Origin: Oribacterium sp. UBA6992
GTDB taxonomy: Bacteria; Bacillota; Clostridia; Lachnospirales; Lachnospiraceae
Length of the DNA stretch: 23,875 nucleotides
Reading direction: 5' to 3'
Assembly: GCA_002449915.1 (NCBI GenBank)
Contig: DJXY01000131.1
Coordinates: 1-23,875 of the forward strand
This document shows positions 7,793 through 15,306 of this stretch, in pieces. The notes beneath the pieces are model-generated. The model searched no databases. It had not been told where the DNA came from and saw only the letters and a list, made by a program, of their open reading frames with translations. Within the stretch, counting starts at the first letter, position 1; each line of letters begins with the position of its first letter. The position numbers were made by a program, and so were the translations under genes.

Positions 7793-8041
7793 TTACTGCG
7801 CGTTTCCAGTATTCTCAGCGCTGCCGCCGTTCTGTGCTTCCTCATACTCTCTCAGCACATCATTAAGATCCTGTGTCAGCATATCGCTGTCAATGCCATG
7901 CACCATGCATGCCTCCTCCAGGGACTCCGCCATAGAAGCCGGGCAGTACACACAACCCATGCCGTTCTGCATAAGAAATGGTGCGATCATCTCATTCATC
8001 TGAAGCAGGTCTCCGATTCTCATATCCTTGGTAACTGTCAT
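7793..8041 (-). CDS. DUF1858 redox-disulfide domain protein
   Basis: This 82-aa protein matches the small DUF1858 family (hybrid-cluster-protein-associated redox disulfide domain). After MTVTKDMRIGDLLQMNE it has the family core GMGCVYCPASMAESLEEAC, with a CxxC pair near residues 30-33 and the CPAS-x-x-E-S/T-L-E-E-A signature. An AAAGGAT ribosome site precedes the ATG. The last 15 residues are a polar tail. Members are thought to take part in thiol or redox chemistry, often near hybrid-cluster genes; no partner gene is visible here. It follows mecA on the same strand with a 74-bp gap and may share its transcript. The biochemical role is unproven. Confidence 0.85.
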   Translation of the reverse strand: MTVTKDMRIGDLLQMNEMIAPFLMQNGMGCVYCPASMAESLEEACMVHGIDSDMLTQDLNDVLREYEEAQNGGSAENTGNAQ

Positions 8042-8063
8042 AGTTGTATCCTTTCTGAATTGT

Positions 8064-8093
8064 AAGACGCCTTACCGTAAGTCCCGGCGTCTT
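8064..8093 (-). other. Hairpin between mecA and the DUF1858 gene
   Basis: AAGACGCC (8064-8071) and GGCGTCTT (8086-8093) form a perfect 8-bp stem with a 14-nt loop in the 74-bp gap. There is no T-run on either side, so full termination is unlikely. It may protect or process the shared mRNA and set different levels for the two genes. Confidence 0.5.
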
Positions 8094-8115
8094 GCCTTAG
8101 TGCAGGTATCGGTGT

Positions 8116-8841
8116 TTATAACGCAGCCAGCTTCTGCAGTGCATCACTGCCGATCAGCTTCTCGAGGTGCTCCTCATAGTAAGCCTCATTCAGCTCGCCA
8201 CCATTCACCTTATCCCCATACTCCGAGAGCAGATTGCTTGCTCTCTGTAATGCCTCTGCTCCACCCTTGCCGGTGTGCAGAACCAGATAGTATCTGTGAT
8301 TGGACTCATCCTTATACAGCGTATTCTGTCCATTGTAGAGACTTCCGATCGCTGCTGCCGCATCGGAAACACGGTCCAGATCAGTAAAACGGAAGATCCG
8401 CAAAAGATCTACAGCCGGGGCATCTGCTGCCTGCGTCTGATCCTCGGTGTCAGCCTTGGATTGTACGTCTCCGTTTTTACCCAGGATGTCTTGCGCACCC
8501 TCCAGGATCTCGCTGGCAAGCTGTGACAACCAGCCGTTCTGTCTGGACATGGCACTCTGTGAGAACTTGGAAAATCTTGTATCCAGCTCCTCAGGATCAT
8601 CTACCTTGGAAATAATCAGCTGAATGGAGCCGCCCTGCAGCGGGACCGCTTCAATCATCAGCGGAGTATTGTCCGGCACAAACCCGACTTCATCCTTGGC
8701 TTTCTGCATCATCTCATTAAAAAGACGTTTTGCCGCAGCGCTGCCATAGGTCATATCCCTCAGATTGATATTTCTGGAGGAAAGGTCCAGGCTTGTTAAT
8801 GTGCATCTGATGGAGTTGTCATCAATTCTTTCTATTTTCAT
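8116..8841 (-). CDS. mecA: Adaptor protein MecA
   Basis: The 241-aa protein matches MecA, the adaptor that brings substrates to the ClpC ATPase for degradation by ClpCP. The N-terminal substrate-binding domain begins MKIERIDDNSIRCTLTS and contains LFNEMMQKAKDEVGF, TPLMIEAVPLQGGSIQLI and the family signature DDPEELDTRFSKF near residue 95. After a polar linker (about 115-145), the C-terminal ClpC-binding domain starts at LLRIFRFTDLDRV and includes YYLVLHTGKGG. I took the ATG at 8841 because GGAGGAGCC directly precedes it; an upstream in-frame ATG at 8913 lies before the predicted promoter -35. Its promoter and a palindrome at its start suggest separate control. MecA targets differ between species. 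Confidence 0.93.
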   Translation of the reverse strand: MKIERIDDNSIRCTLTSLDLSSRNINLRDMTYGSAAAKRLFNEMMQKAKDEVGFVPDNTPLMIEAVPLQGGSIQLIISKVDDPEELDTRFSKFSQSAMSRQNGWLSQLASEILEGAQDILGKNGDVQSKADTEDQTQAADAPAVDLLRIFRFTDLDRVSDAAAAIGSLYNGQNTLYKDESNHRYYLVLHTGKGGAEALQRASNLLSEYGDKVNGGELNEAYYEEHLEKLIGSDALQKLAAL

Positions 8842-8851
8842 GGCTCCTCCT

Positions 8852-8868
8852 AAGCATGTAACATGCTT
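8852..8868. promoter_or_regulatory. Palindrome at the mecA transcription start
   Basis: AAGCATGT, one central base, and ACATGCTT form an 8+1+8 inverted repeat 10 bp upstream of the mecA start codon. It begins about 5 nt after the predicted start, where a bound repressor would block transcription. As RNA the loop would be too tight for full pairing, which favours a DNA site. Confidence 0.5.
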
Positions 8869-8879
8869 TATAAAATCGT

Positions 8880-8908
8880 ATAATATACTGAACTTTGCAG
8901 AAATGCAA
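8880..8908 (-). promoter_or_regulatory. mecA promoter
   Basis: On the minus strand TTGCAT (8903-8908) and TATTAT (8880-8885) are separated by exactly 17 bases in the 114-bp gap between dnaB and mecA. Transcription would start near 8873. Confidence 0.7.
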
Positions 8909-8955
8909 ATCATTACTGCATTTTTTACAAAGATTTCATATTCCCTTTTTTCGGG

Positions 8956-10305
8956 TCAGCTATGCTCCGCATTTACAAATCTTGTATACTGTGGCTGCCA
9001 TACCAGCGTCACTGTACCGATCGGACCGTTTCTCTGTTTTGCGATTATTACCTCAGCTTCATTGGGATGCTCTGTATCTTTATTATAGTAGTCATCACGG
9101 TAAAGGAACATAACAATATCCGCATCCTGCTCGATCGCTCCCGATTCACGCAGATCCGACAGCATCGGTCGGTGATCCGGACGCTGCTCCGGGGCACGGG
9201 ACAACTGAGAGAGTGCCACTACCGGACACTCCATCTCTCTTGCCAGTGCCTTAAGCGATCTTGAAATCTCGGAAATCTCCTGCTGCCGGCTGTCTGAGGA
9301 TTGTCTGCTGCCAGATCCGGACATCAGCTGCAGGTAATCGATCATGATGAGACTGATACCTTTTTCCAGCTTTATCTTGCGGCACTTACTGCGAACCTCG
9401 GATACTGTAATACCCGGGGTATCATCTATCATGATATTGGAATTATAAATCCGGTCCGTACCCTCCACGATGGTTGCCCATTCCTCATCCGACAGCTGAC
9501 CCTTACGGATTTTGTCGGCATCAATGAGCGTTTCTAGCGACAGCATTCGATTGACAAGCTGCTCTGCCGACATTTCCAGTGAAAACACCACACATGGCAG
9601 GTTTTTACGGATACCGACATAATCGATGATGTTAAGTGCAAATGCAGTCTTACCCATGGATGGACGCGCTGCCACAAGGATGAGATCTGATGGCTGCAGT
9701 CCGGCTGTCCGGAAATCCAGATCTACAAATCCGGTTGCAACGCCGGTGATCGGATCCTTCAGCTTACTTGCCTTCTCAATATTGTGAAGCACATTCATTG
9801 CCACCTCGGAAATCGGGGTAAATTCCCTCGTATTCCGTTTCTGAAGGAGGTCAAAAATCCGTTTTTCCGTTGTGGCGAGGATATCCTCCACATCTTCCTT
9901 ACCATCATAGCAGAGATTGGCAATGTCCTCGTTGGTCCGGATCAACGCCCGGAGCACGGCTTTTTCTTTTACAATGTTGCAGTAGTAACGGATGTTGGCA
10001 CTGGTAGGTACGGACTGCATGATCTGCTTAAACAGATTCATATCCGTGATTTCCGGAGGCACATCCTTCTGCTTGAGCCGGTCCTGGAGCGTAACCAGGT
10101 CTACGGGCTGTCCTTCATTAAACAGCTCCCGCATGGCTTCAAACATGACGCTGTACTGACGCTCATAAAAGTCGTCTGCTGTAAGCTGCTCTGTGGCAGT
10201 CATCACCGCATCCTTGTCCCGGAGCATGGAACCGATGACACTCTGCTCCGCCTCGGAGGCATGGGGAATGACCCGCGTCAGCACATTTTCATTCATATCT
10301 GCCAT
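8956..10305 (-). CDS. dnaB: Replicative DNA helicase DnaB
   Basis: At 449 aa the protein has the usual length of the hexameric helicase that unwinds DNA ahead of the replisome. The N-terminal domain begins around PHASEAEQSVIGSML (14-28). The RecA-like motor holds Walker A, ARPSMGKT (213-220), FSLEMSAEQL (241-250), Walker B, LIMIDYLQL (319-327), and the later DLRESGAIEQDAD motif (383-395) and KQRNGP. AGGAGA lies 10 bp before the ATG. The gene follows rplI on the same strand after a 143-bp gap with two hairpins and no terminator tail, so it probably belongs to the gdpP-rplI-dnaB transcript, an arrangement found across Firmicutes. In Bacillus this helicase is named DnaC. Confidence 0.97.
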   Translation of the reverse strand: MADMNENVLTRVIPHASEAEQSVIGSMLRDKDAVMTATEQLTADDFYERQYSVMFEAMRELFNEGQPVDLVTLQDRLKQKDVPPEITDMNLFKQIMQSVPTSANIRYYCNIVKEKAVLRALIRTNEDIANLCYDGKEDVEDILATTEKRIFDLLQKRNTREFTPISEVAMNVLHNIEKASKLKDPITGVATGFVDLDFRTAGLQPSDLILVAARPSMGKTAFALNIIDYVGIRKNLPCVVFSLEMSAEQLVNRMLSLETLIDADKIRKGQLSDEEWATIVEGTDRIYNSNIMIDDTPGITVSEVRSKCRKIKLEKGISLIMIDYLQLMSGSGSRQSSDSRQQEISEISRSLKALAREMECPVVALSQLSRAPEQRPDHRPMLSDLRESGAIEQDADIVMFLYRDDYYNKDTEHPNEAEVIIAKQRNGPIGTVTLVWQPQYTRFVNAEHS

Positions 10306-10375
10306 TTTTCTTATGTCTCCTGATTTTCCGATCTCGGTCTTTATATTCTTACGTAAATACTTTTGCTGTATGCCA

Positions 10376-10433
10376 GATCATTGCCGTAATGATCTTTACT
10401 GACTTCATCTCTTACGCGCAGCTTTACGCTGCG
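10376..10433 (-). other. Two hairpins in the rplI-dnaB gap
   Basis: GATCATT/AATGATC (10376-10394, 5-nt loop) and CGCAGC/GCTGCG (10417-10433, 5-nt loop) are perfect short stems in the 143-bp gap. Neither is followed by a T-run on the minus strand, so they are not classical terminators. They may affect mRNA stability or the ratio of L9 to helicase. Confidence 0.45.
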
Positions 10434-10448
10434 GATGCATGATACTCT

Positions 10449-10898
10449 TTACTGCGCCTGAAGTACGGTGACATGCAGCCTGGCAGTGACGTCCTTATGA
10501 AGATGTACGTCCACATCATAGCCGCCAAGATTTTTAAGCGGTACATCTGTGACGATTTTCTTTTTGTCAATTTCAATTCCGGTCTGCTTTTTAAGTGCTT
10601 CCTGAATTTCCTTGGTGGATACAGATCCAAAGGTTCTGCCGTCCTTACCTGCCTTGATCGATACTGTAACCTTGACAGCCTCAAGCTTTTCCTTCAGTGC
10701 CTGTGCCTCCGCCAGCTTTTCTGCGGCAATTTTTTCCGCATTGGCATTCTGCAGCTTCAGAGTATTAAGATTTTTTGTATCCGCAAGCACGCCGGTCTTG
10801 GAGGGGATAATGTAGTTTCTACCATATCCCTCGCTTACCTCTACAATATCACCCTTTTTACCAAGAGATTTTACATCTTTTAACAAAATAACTTTCAT
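10449..10898 (-). CDS. rplI: 50S ribosomal protein L9
   Basis: The 149-aa protein has the L9 layout: the N-terminal RNA-binding domain starts MKVILLKDVKSLGKKGDIVEV (given in part) and has the conserved GYGRNYIIPSKTG near 24-36. A long connecting helix (about 41-75) follows, then a C-terminal domain with AGKDGRTFGSVSTKEI and GGYDVDVHLH. L9 binds 23S rRNA and spans toward the neighbouring ribosome in polysomes. The start codon lies 2 bp after the gdpP stop, so the two are transcribed together and probably coupled in translation. Confidence 0.97.
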   Translation of the reverse strand: MKVILLKDVKSLGKKGDIVEVSEGYGRNYIIPSKTGVLADTKNLNTLKLQNANAEKIAAEKLAEAQALKEKLEAVKVTVSIKAGKDGRTFGSVSTKEIQEALKKQTGIEIDKKKIVTDVPLKNLGGYDVDVHLHKDVTARLHVTVLQAQ

Positions 10899-10900
10899 AC

Positions 10901-12946
10901 TCAGGCTTCTCCTTCATCAATCATTTCATCAATGGCTGCCTTAACCGAGGCAATGGCCTCGTCAATGGAGCCTTCCTTAAGCTGCGCACCGGCGATGGTA
11001 CGATGTCCGCCGCCTCCCAGCTTTTCCATCAGAACCTGCACATTCACCTCATCAATAGAACGTGCAGAGACATAAATTATATCATTATAAAGCGTAAGTA
11101 CAATACTTGCCTTAATCCCACGGATGTTAAGAAGCTCATTGGCAGTCTGCGCGGCAAGAACCGTCGGGCTTTCCACGCCCTTGGCAGCCACCGTACTAAA
11201 GGCAAAAGCATTGCGGTAAATATCCGCATTGCTGATCGCCTCCGCTTTTGCCTGGTAATCCTTAAGGTTCTCCCGGAAAATCTTCCGGATCCTCGTAATA
11301 TCCGCGCCGCACCGCCGGAGATATGCCGCCGCTTCAAAGGTACGGACACCGGTCTGGTTGGTAAATTCCTGCGAATCAATTACAATACCGCCGTACATGG
11401 CATCGGCTTCCGCCGGCTTTACACGGATTCCGTCGCCGATGTACTGCATCATTTCCGCAATCATTTCACTTGCAGAGGAGGCATACGGCTCACAGTAGCT
11501 GAGAACGGCACCCTGTACAGTTTCCGAGCTCTGTCTGTGATGATCAAACACCACAATGGTATGGCACTTCTCATGCTTTAAAAGCCTAGGATCATCCAGG
11601 ATCGATGGCCGGTTGCAGTCTACAATGACCAGTACAGAATTATCATCCATGAGCTGCATCGCCCGGTCTCCGGTAATAAACATATCCTGCGGATACTCAT
11701 CATTTTGCAGAAAACGCTCCTTCAGTGGAAGCACCGGTGCCGTCATCTTGTTCTGCACGATATAGGTCTTTTTAGAGAGTGTTACCGCCATCCGGTAGAC
11801 ACCCACGGAAGCTCCAAGACAGTCCACATCTCCATTGGTATGTCCCATGATAAAGACCTTATCCTTACCCTCCAGCAGCTCCTGGAACGCCTGTGCCTTG
11901 ACTCTCGCCTTGACTCGTGTCGCTTTTTCCGTGGACTGCGACTTGCCTCCGAAATACGTCACCTTTTCCTGGGACTTTACAACCGCCTGGTCGCCGCCGC
12001 GACCGAGTGCCATATCAATCGAGGTCCGGGCATACTCGTAGTTTGCGCTATATTCCGGTGCCCCGTATCCCAGTCCGATACTGAGTGTTACTGCCATCTC
12101 ATTGCCGATATCTACCTGACGAACCTCATCCAGGATAGAAAAGCGGTCATCCAGCATTTTCTGAAGGTATTTCTGCTTAAGCACAAAGAAATACTTATCT
12201 TTCTCGATTTTTTTGATGAGTCCGTTTACCGCACCGATATAGCGGTTAATCTTTCTGTCTACAAGCGCGGTCAGGAGCGAACGCCGGACTTCCTCCACCT
12301 GCTCCAGAACCTCGTCATAGTTATCAATATAGATCAGACCACAGACGATATGCTCATCTCCCAGTTCCTTTTTTAAATGGACTTCATCGGTTTCATCCTT
12401 AAGATACACTGCTACAATTTTACTTGCTGGATCCACCAGTCTCAGCTCTCTGCTGTTTTCATAAGATATGCTGGTTCTCAAAAGGCGGAGGCAGTACCTG
12501 TGATCGTGGAATGCAGAGTGCACCTCTACAACTGCTTCATCCTCCAGCAGCATTTCCCTGGTAATATTGGGAAAGATAGAAATCAGATTTCCACTCTGAC
12601 TATGATCCTCCAGTAAAATATCCTGGAAGCTCTGGTTCTGCCATAGGATGGTTCCATTGGAATCCACAATGCAATATGGTGTCGGCATAACTCTGAGAAG
12701 CTCGGAATGAACTTCATTGGCGGAGATGGAAAAATCCTCCAGCAGTCCCTCGAACTTTGTTTTCCGGCTCTTGTACAGCCAGATGGCAAGAGCATAATAG
12801 ACTACGACTACGATACCCACAAGTATGCCTGCCTTTGGCGCAGCCGCCCATGCTGCCATATCCGCTATAATCACCAGAACTCCGAGAATCAACGGAGCCT
12901 TGAGATATATATCGATAAACCCTCGGGTTTTTGTATGATTACTCAT
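10901..12946 (-). CDS. gdpP: c-di-AMP phosphodiesterase GdpP
   Basis: The 681-aa membrane enzyme has the full GdpP architecture: two membrane spans (about residues 12-60), a PAS-type sensor segment (MPTPYCIVDSNGTILWQNQSF), a degenerate GGDEF domain (about 175-305, with no intact GGDEF motif), and a DHH/DHHA1 phosphodiesterase. The catalytic metal ligands are visible in GHTNGDVDCLGA, VIVDCNRP and VVFDHHRQ; DHHA1 ends with GGGGHRTIAGAQL. GdpP hydrolyses cyclic di-AMP to pApA and so tunes osmotic, potassium and cell-wall homeostasis. A GGGGG ribosome site precedes the ATG. It heads the gdpP-rplI-dnaB group and has its own extended -10 promoter just after the rpsR terminator. Confidence 0.95.
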   Translation of the reverse strand: MSNHTKTRGFIDIYLKAPLILGVLVIIADMAAWAAAPKAGILVGIVVVVYYALAIWLYKSRKTKFEGLLEDFSISANEVHSELLRVMPTPYCIVDSNGTILWQNQSFQDILLEDHSQSGNLISIFPNITREMLLEDEAVVEVHSAFHDHRYCLRLLRTSISYENSRELRLVDPASKIVAVYLKDETDEVHLKKELGDEHIVCGLIYIDNYDEVLEQVEEVRRSLLTALVDRKINRYIGAVNGLIKKIEKDKYFFVLKQKYLQKMLDDRFSILDEVRQVDIGNEMAVTLSIGLGYGAPEYSANYEYARTSIDMALGRGGDQAVVKSQEKVTYFGGKSQSTEKATRVKARVKAQAFQELLEGKDKVFIMGHTNGDVDCLGASVGVYRMAVTLSKKTYIVQNKMTAPVLPLKERFLQNDEYPQDMFITGDRAMQLMDDNSVLVIVDCNRPSILDDPRLLKHEKCHTIVVFDHHRQSSETVQGAVLSYCEPYASSASEMIAEMMQYIGDGIRVKPAEADAMYGGIVIDSQEFTNQTGVRTFEAAAYLRRCGADITRIRKIFRENLKDYQAKAEAISNADIYRNAFAFSTVAAKGVESPTVLAAQTANELLNIRGIKASIVLTLYNDIIYVSARSIDEVNVQVLMEKLGGGGHRTIAGAQLKEGSIDEAIASVKAAIDEMIDEGEA

Positions 12947-12981
12947 CGTACCCCCTGTAAATATGTGAAACTTTGGAATTG

Positions 12982-12990
12982 ATTATAGCA
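12982..12990 (-). promoter_or_regulatory. Extended -10 promoter of gdpP
   Basis: On the minus strand TGC-TATAAT is a perfect -10 hexamer with an extended TGn. The -35 position falls in the T-run of the rpsR terminator and has no good match, which extended -10 promoters tolerate. The start would be near 12975, about 28 nt before the gdpP ATG. Confidence 0.6.
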
Positions 12991-13000
12991 TAGGTACAGG

Positions 13001-13035
13001 CAATAAAAAAGAGATCCCGCTAAAAGCGAGATCTC
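13001..13035 (-). terminator. Intrinsic terminator of the rpsF-ssb-rpsR operon
   Basis: On the minus strand GAGATCTCGC pairs with GCGGGATCTC (one G-T pair) around a 5-nt loop and is followed by TTTTTTATTG. It starts 9 bp after the rpsR stop codon. Confidence 0.9.
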
Positions 13036-13043
13036 CTAAATCT

Positions 13044-13310
13044 TTAGTCAACCTGGAATGGAAGAAGTGCTACCTGTCTTGCACGCTTTACAGCGGTTGT
13101 AATCGCTCTCTGGTGAGTAGCGCAGGTGCCTGTAATTCTTCTTGGCAGGATCTTGCCTCTCTCAGAGATATACTTTCTTAATGTAGCTACATCTTTATAA
13201 TCAATTGGCTTTGCTTTCTCACTGCAGAATACGCAAACCTTTCTTCTGCTGTGGAAACCGCCGGCTCTTCTAGGTCTAGAGCCACTTCTATCCGACTTCT
13301 GAAATGCCAT
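13044..13310 (-). CDS. rpsR: 30S ribosomal protein S18
   Basis: This 88-aa basic protein is S18: the core reads [20 protein letters not shown], then [18 protein letters not shown] and [20 protein letters not shown], the classic C-terminal signature. Cysteines in VCVFC and TGTCATHQR suggest the metal-binding form. S18 pairs with S6 on the small-subunit platform. AAGGAGG lies before the ATG. It is the last gene of the rpsF-ssb-rpsR operon, directly before a terminator. Confidence 0.97.
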   Translation of the reverse strand: MAFQKSDRSGSRPRRAGGFHSRRKVCVFCSEKAKPIDYKDVATLRKYISERGKILPRRITGTCATHQRAITTAVKRARQVALLPFQVD

Positions 13311-13354
13311 GGTTTTGTCCTCCTTGTAAAATTTCCGAAGGATCCACTCTCCTT

Positions 13355-13861
13355 TTAGTTAAAAGGAAGTCCTTCGTCTTCTACCCCATCAGGTATATTC
13401 ATAAAACCATCGCCGATAGAGCTGCCGTCATCACTGCCACCATTGTGACCATATGCGCTGCCGGAGTTATTGTTATTGTAGCTGCGGTTGTTAGCATAGC
13501 TTCCGCCATTACCAGCACCAGCGGCTGCACCCTTACTATCTGCGAATTCCTGATCATCTACGATAACATCGGTTGTATAAACAGTCTGGCCATCTTTATT
13601 GGTATAGCTTCCAGTCTGGATTCTGCCGGATACCAGCATCCTCATACCCTGATGCATATACTTCTCAGCGAATTCTGCAGAACGTCCGAATGCGATGCAT
13701 CTGATGAAATCTGCGGTCTGCTGATTATCATTGTTCTGATCTCTGCGGCCTCTTCTGTCAACAGCAAGAGTATATCTTGCAATTGCCATACTGTTGTCAC
13801 TCTGTGAGTATCGGATTTCAGGATCTCTTGTCAATCTACCCATTAGGATAACTCTGTTCAT
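13355..13861 (-). CDS. ssb: Single-stranded DNA-binding protein
   Basis: The 168-aa protein starts with the OB-fold sequence [20 protein letters not shown] and continues with [19 protein letters not shown] and [17 protein letters not shown], ending near residue 110. A Gly/Asn/Ser-rich linker (about 112-155) leads to the acidic tip DEGLPFN, the site where partner proteins dock, close to the canonical DDDIPF. SSB coats exposed single strands in replication, repair and recombination. Its place between S6 and S18 is a conserved bacterial arrangement. The ribosome site (GGAAAGCGAG) is weaker than those of its neighbours. Confidence 0.97.
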   Translation of the reverse strand: MNRVILMGRLTRDPEIRYSQSDNSMAIARYTLAVDRRGRRDQNNDNQQTADFIRCIAFGRSAEFAEKYMHQGMRMLVSGRIQTGSYTNKDGQTVYTTDVIVDDQEFADSKGAAAGAGNGGSYANNRSYNNNNSGSAYGHNGGSDDGSSIGDGFMNIPDGVEDEGLPFN

Positions 13862-13886
13862 TTATTGATTCTCGCTTTCCGCTTGC

Positions 13887-14228
13887 TTATTCTGCTGTCT
13901 CTTCTGCAGCTGGCTCTTCAGCCTTTACAGTCTCAGCATCAGCTTCTGGCTTAACGACAAGATATCTGATAACCGGCTCCATAATGCGAACCTGATTCTC
14001 GAGCTCGTTTGGAGTCTCTGCATCTCCTGTGAATGGGATGAAGTAGTAGTAGCCTTCCTTCATATTCTGAATTTCATAAGCTAATCTCTTTTTGCCCCAC
14101 TCTTGGATGTTCTCTCCAACTGTTCCATTGTAACGAGCAATGTATTCCTTGATCTTTTCAATGGCAGCAGCTCTCTCATCATCTTCAAGCTTCGCACTCA
14201 GAACAACGCATAATTCGTACTTGTTCAT
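13887..14228 (-). CDS. rpsF: 30S ribosomal protein S6
   Basis: The 113-aa protein matches S6: MNKYELCVVLSAKLEDDERAA (in part), IQEWGKKRLAYEIQNMKEGYY and the strand IRYLVVKPEA, followed by an acidic Ala/Glu tail. I chose the ATG at 14228 because AAAAGGAGG lies just before it; an in-frame start at 14261 would put an extra 11 residues, including the ribosome site itself, into the protein. It is the first gene of the rpsF-ssb-rpsR operon and forms a heterodimer with the S18 product. Confidence 0.96.
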   Translation of the reverse strand: MNKYELCVVLSAKLEDDERAAAIEKIKEYIARYNGTVGENIQEWGKKRLAYEIQNMKEGYYYFIPFTGDAETPNELENQVRIMEPVIRYLVVKPEADAETVKAEEPAAEETAE

Positions 14229-14303
14229 CTGCTTTACCTCCTTTTGGTCTCTGGCCTCCACATATGTGTGAAAGCAAGGATATTTTTTGTGATACGGTTA
14301 TTG

Positions 14304-14332
14304 ATCTTAACAAAAAAGCCAGGCTATTGCAA
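14304..14332 (-). promoter_or_regulatory. Promoter of rpsF-ssb-rpsR
   Basis: TTGCAA (14327-14332) and TAAGAT (14304-14309) are spaced by exactly 17 bases on the minus strand. Transcription would start near 14297 and give a leader of about 70 nt. The -35 is only 9 bp past the DUF951 stop, and no terminator separates them, so read-through from upstream genes is possible. Confidence 0.7.
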
Positions 14333-14341
14333 GCTTTTTAT

Positions 14342-14536
14342 TTAAATTACATCAGGATTTTTTGCTTCAACCTTCCTGACAAGTGACGTAAATTTGCTTC
14401 TCGGAAGCATAATCTGATGCCCGCATCCGAGACACCGGATCCGGATGTCTGCACCGGTTCTCAAAATTTCCCATTCTCTGGATCCGCATGGATGCTGTTT
14501 TTTCATGATCACGCGATCGCCGACAGAAAATTCCAT
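14342..14536 (-). CDS. DUF951 family small protein
   Basis: This 64-aa protein matches DUF951: FSVGDRVIMKKQHPCGS, then EWEILRTGADIRIRCLGCGHQIMLPR (shown here in two overlapping parts: EWEILRTGADIRIRC, CLGCGHQIMLPR). The lone Cys and the CLGC pair could bind metal or nucleic acid, but no function is established. I prefer the ATG at 14536, with AAGGA four bases before it, over an in-frame GTG at 14548 whose AAGGAA abuts the codon. Homologues often sit next to rpsF in Firmicutes, as here. Confidence 0.88.
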   Translation of the reverse strand: MEFSVGDRVIMKKQHPCGSREWEILRTGADIRIRCLGCGHQIMLPRSKFTSLVRKVEAKNPDVI

Positions 14537-14607
14537 ATTGTCCTTCACTTCCTTAAATTTTTCCTTGCTCCGGGGACAAAAAAGCTATCCTCTGACCTGC
14601 TCCGAGA

Positions 14608-15306
14608 TCAGATATCCTCTGAAATATATATCTTCTGCTCTCTTAACCAGGCAAGCATCTGCTCCGGTGGTGTATTGACTGCCAATCCGCTGAGTTTTGC
14701 AAAGGCTTCTTTGGAAATCACCTTAGCCATAATCACCGGATGCTCCGGGAGCCCGTCGCTCTCTCCATCCAGCATGGCAATCCGTTCTTCCTCCTGCAGC
14801 CTGCGCTGATAATCCTCATCCCGGACACAATAGACATCATACTGTTTTTGCAAGGTCTCCGGATCCGGATGACGGTCTGTCTGATATTCCGCAATCGTCT
14901 CAAATCCAAACGGCTCGTAAATCTTTTCATCCACAGGGATCAGGAAACAAAATGGAATATCCTCCTCTTGCATTTCCCGGAAGGCACACTCCAGCACCTC
15001 CCGCATATGTCCCTCATGCCGGTATGCACGATCTGTAGCTACGGCATAGATATAATAAATCTTTACATTCTGTCCCTTCACCATCATATGATAGGGATTA
15101 ATGTGCGCCATCGAGAGGATATGTCCATCCTGCTCGCTAATTACGATTTTATTATCCCGACAGCGATCCTCATAGTAAAAGGACACAAACGCATCCGAGT
15201 CCTCATTAAATATGTCCTGGTACAGCTCCCGGGTCCGGATCTTATCCCTGAGATCCGTCAGTACCCTCACTTCTGTCTGCTTCATAATTGTCAATCTCTG
15301 CTTCAT
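14608..15306 (-). CDS. GNAT-family N-acetyltransferase
   Basis: The 232-aa protein shows the GNAT acetyl-CoA fold: after LRDKIRTRELYQDIFNEDSDAF (in part) come the central strands ending VKIYYIYAVATD, the loop RAYRHEGHMREVLECA in the place of the acetyl-CoA-binding motif A, and IYEPFGFE, where the family often has a Y-x-x-x-GF motif. A 70-residue C-terminal extension follows. The substrate cannot be told. I chose the ATG at 15306 because AAGGA lies 5 bp before it; a second ATG at 15285 has a weaker site. Either start lies inside the 3' end of the preceding DUF2156 gene (65-bp overlap for 15306), so the two are probably translated together. Confidence 0.85.
   Translation of the reverse strand: MKQRLTIMKQTEVRVLTDLRDKIRTRELYQDIFNEDSDAFVSFYYEDRCRDNKIVISEQDGHILSMAHINPYHMMVKGQNVKIYYIYAVATDRAYRHEGHMREVLECAFREMQEEDIPFCFLIPVDEKIYEPFGFETIAEYQTDRHPDPETLQKQYDVYCVRDEDYQRRLQEEERIAMLDGESDGLPEHPVIMAKVISKEAFAKLSGLAVNTPPEQMLAWLREQKIYISEDI

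Noticed and set aside
14229..14297. S6:S18-binding autoregulatory leader before rpsF
   Set aside because: Such leaders exist, and a CCG and a CACATATGTG palindrome are present, but I could not fold the known structure with the needed bulge. A covariance search would be required.
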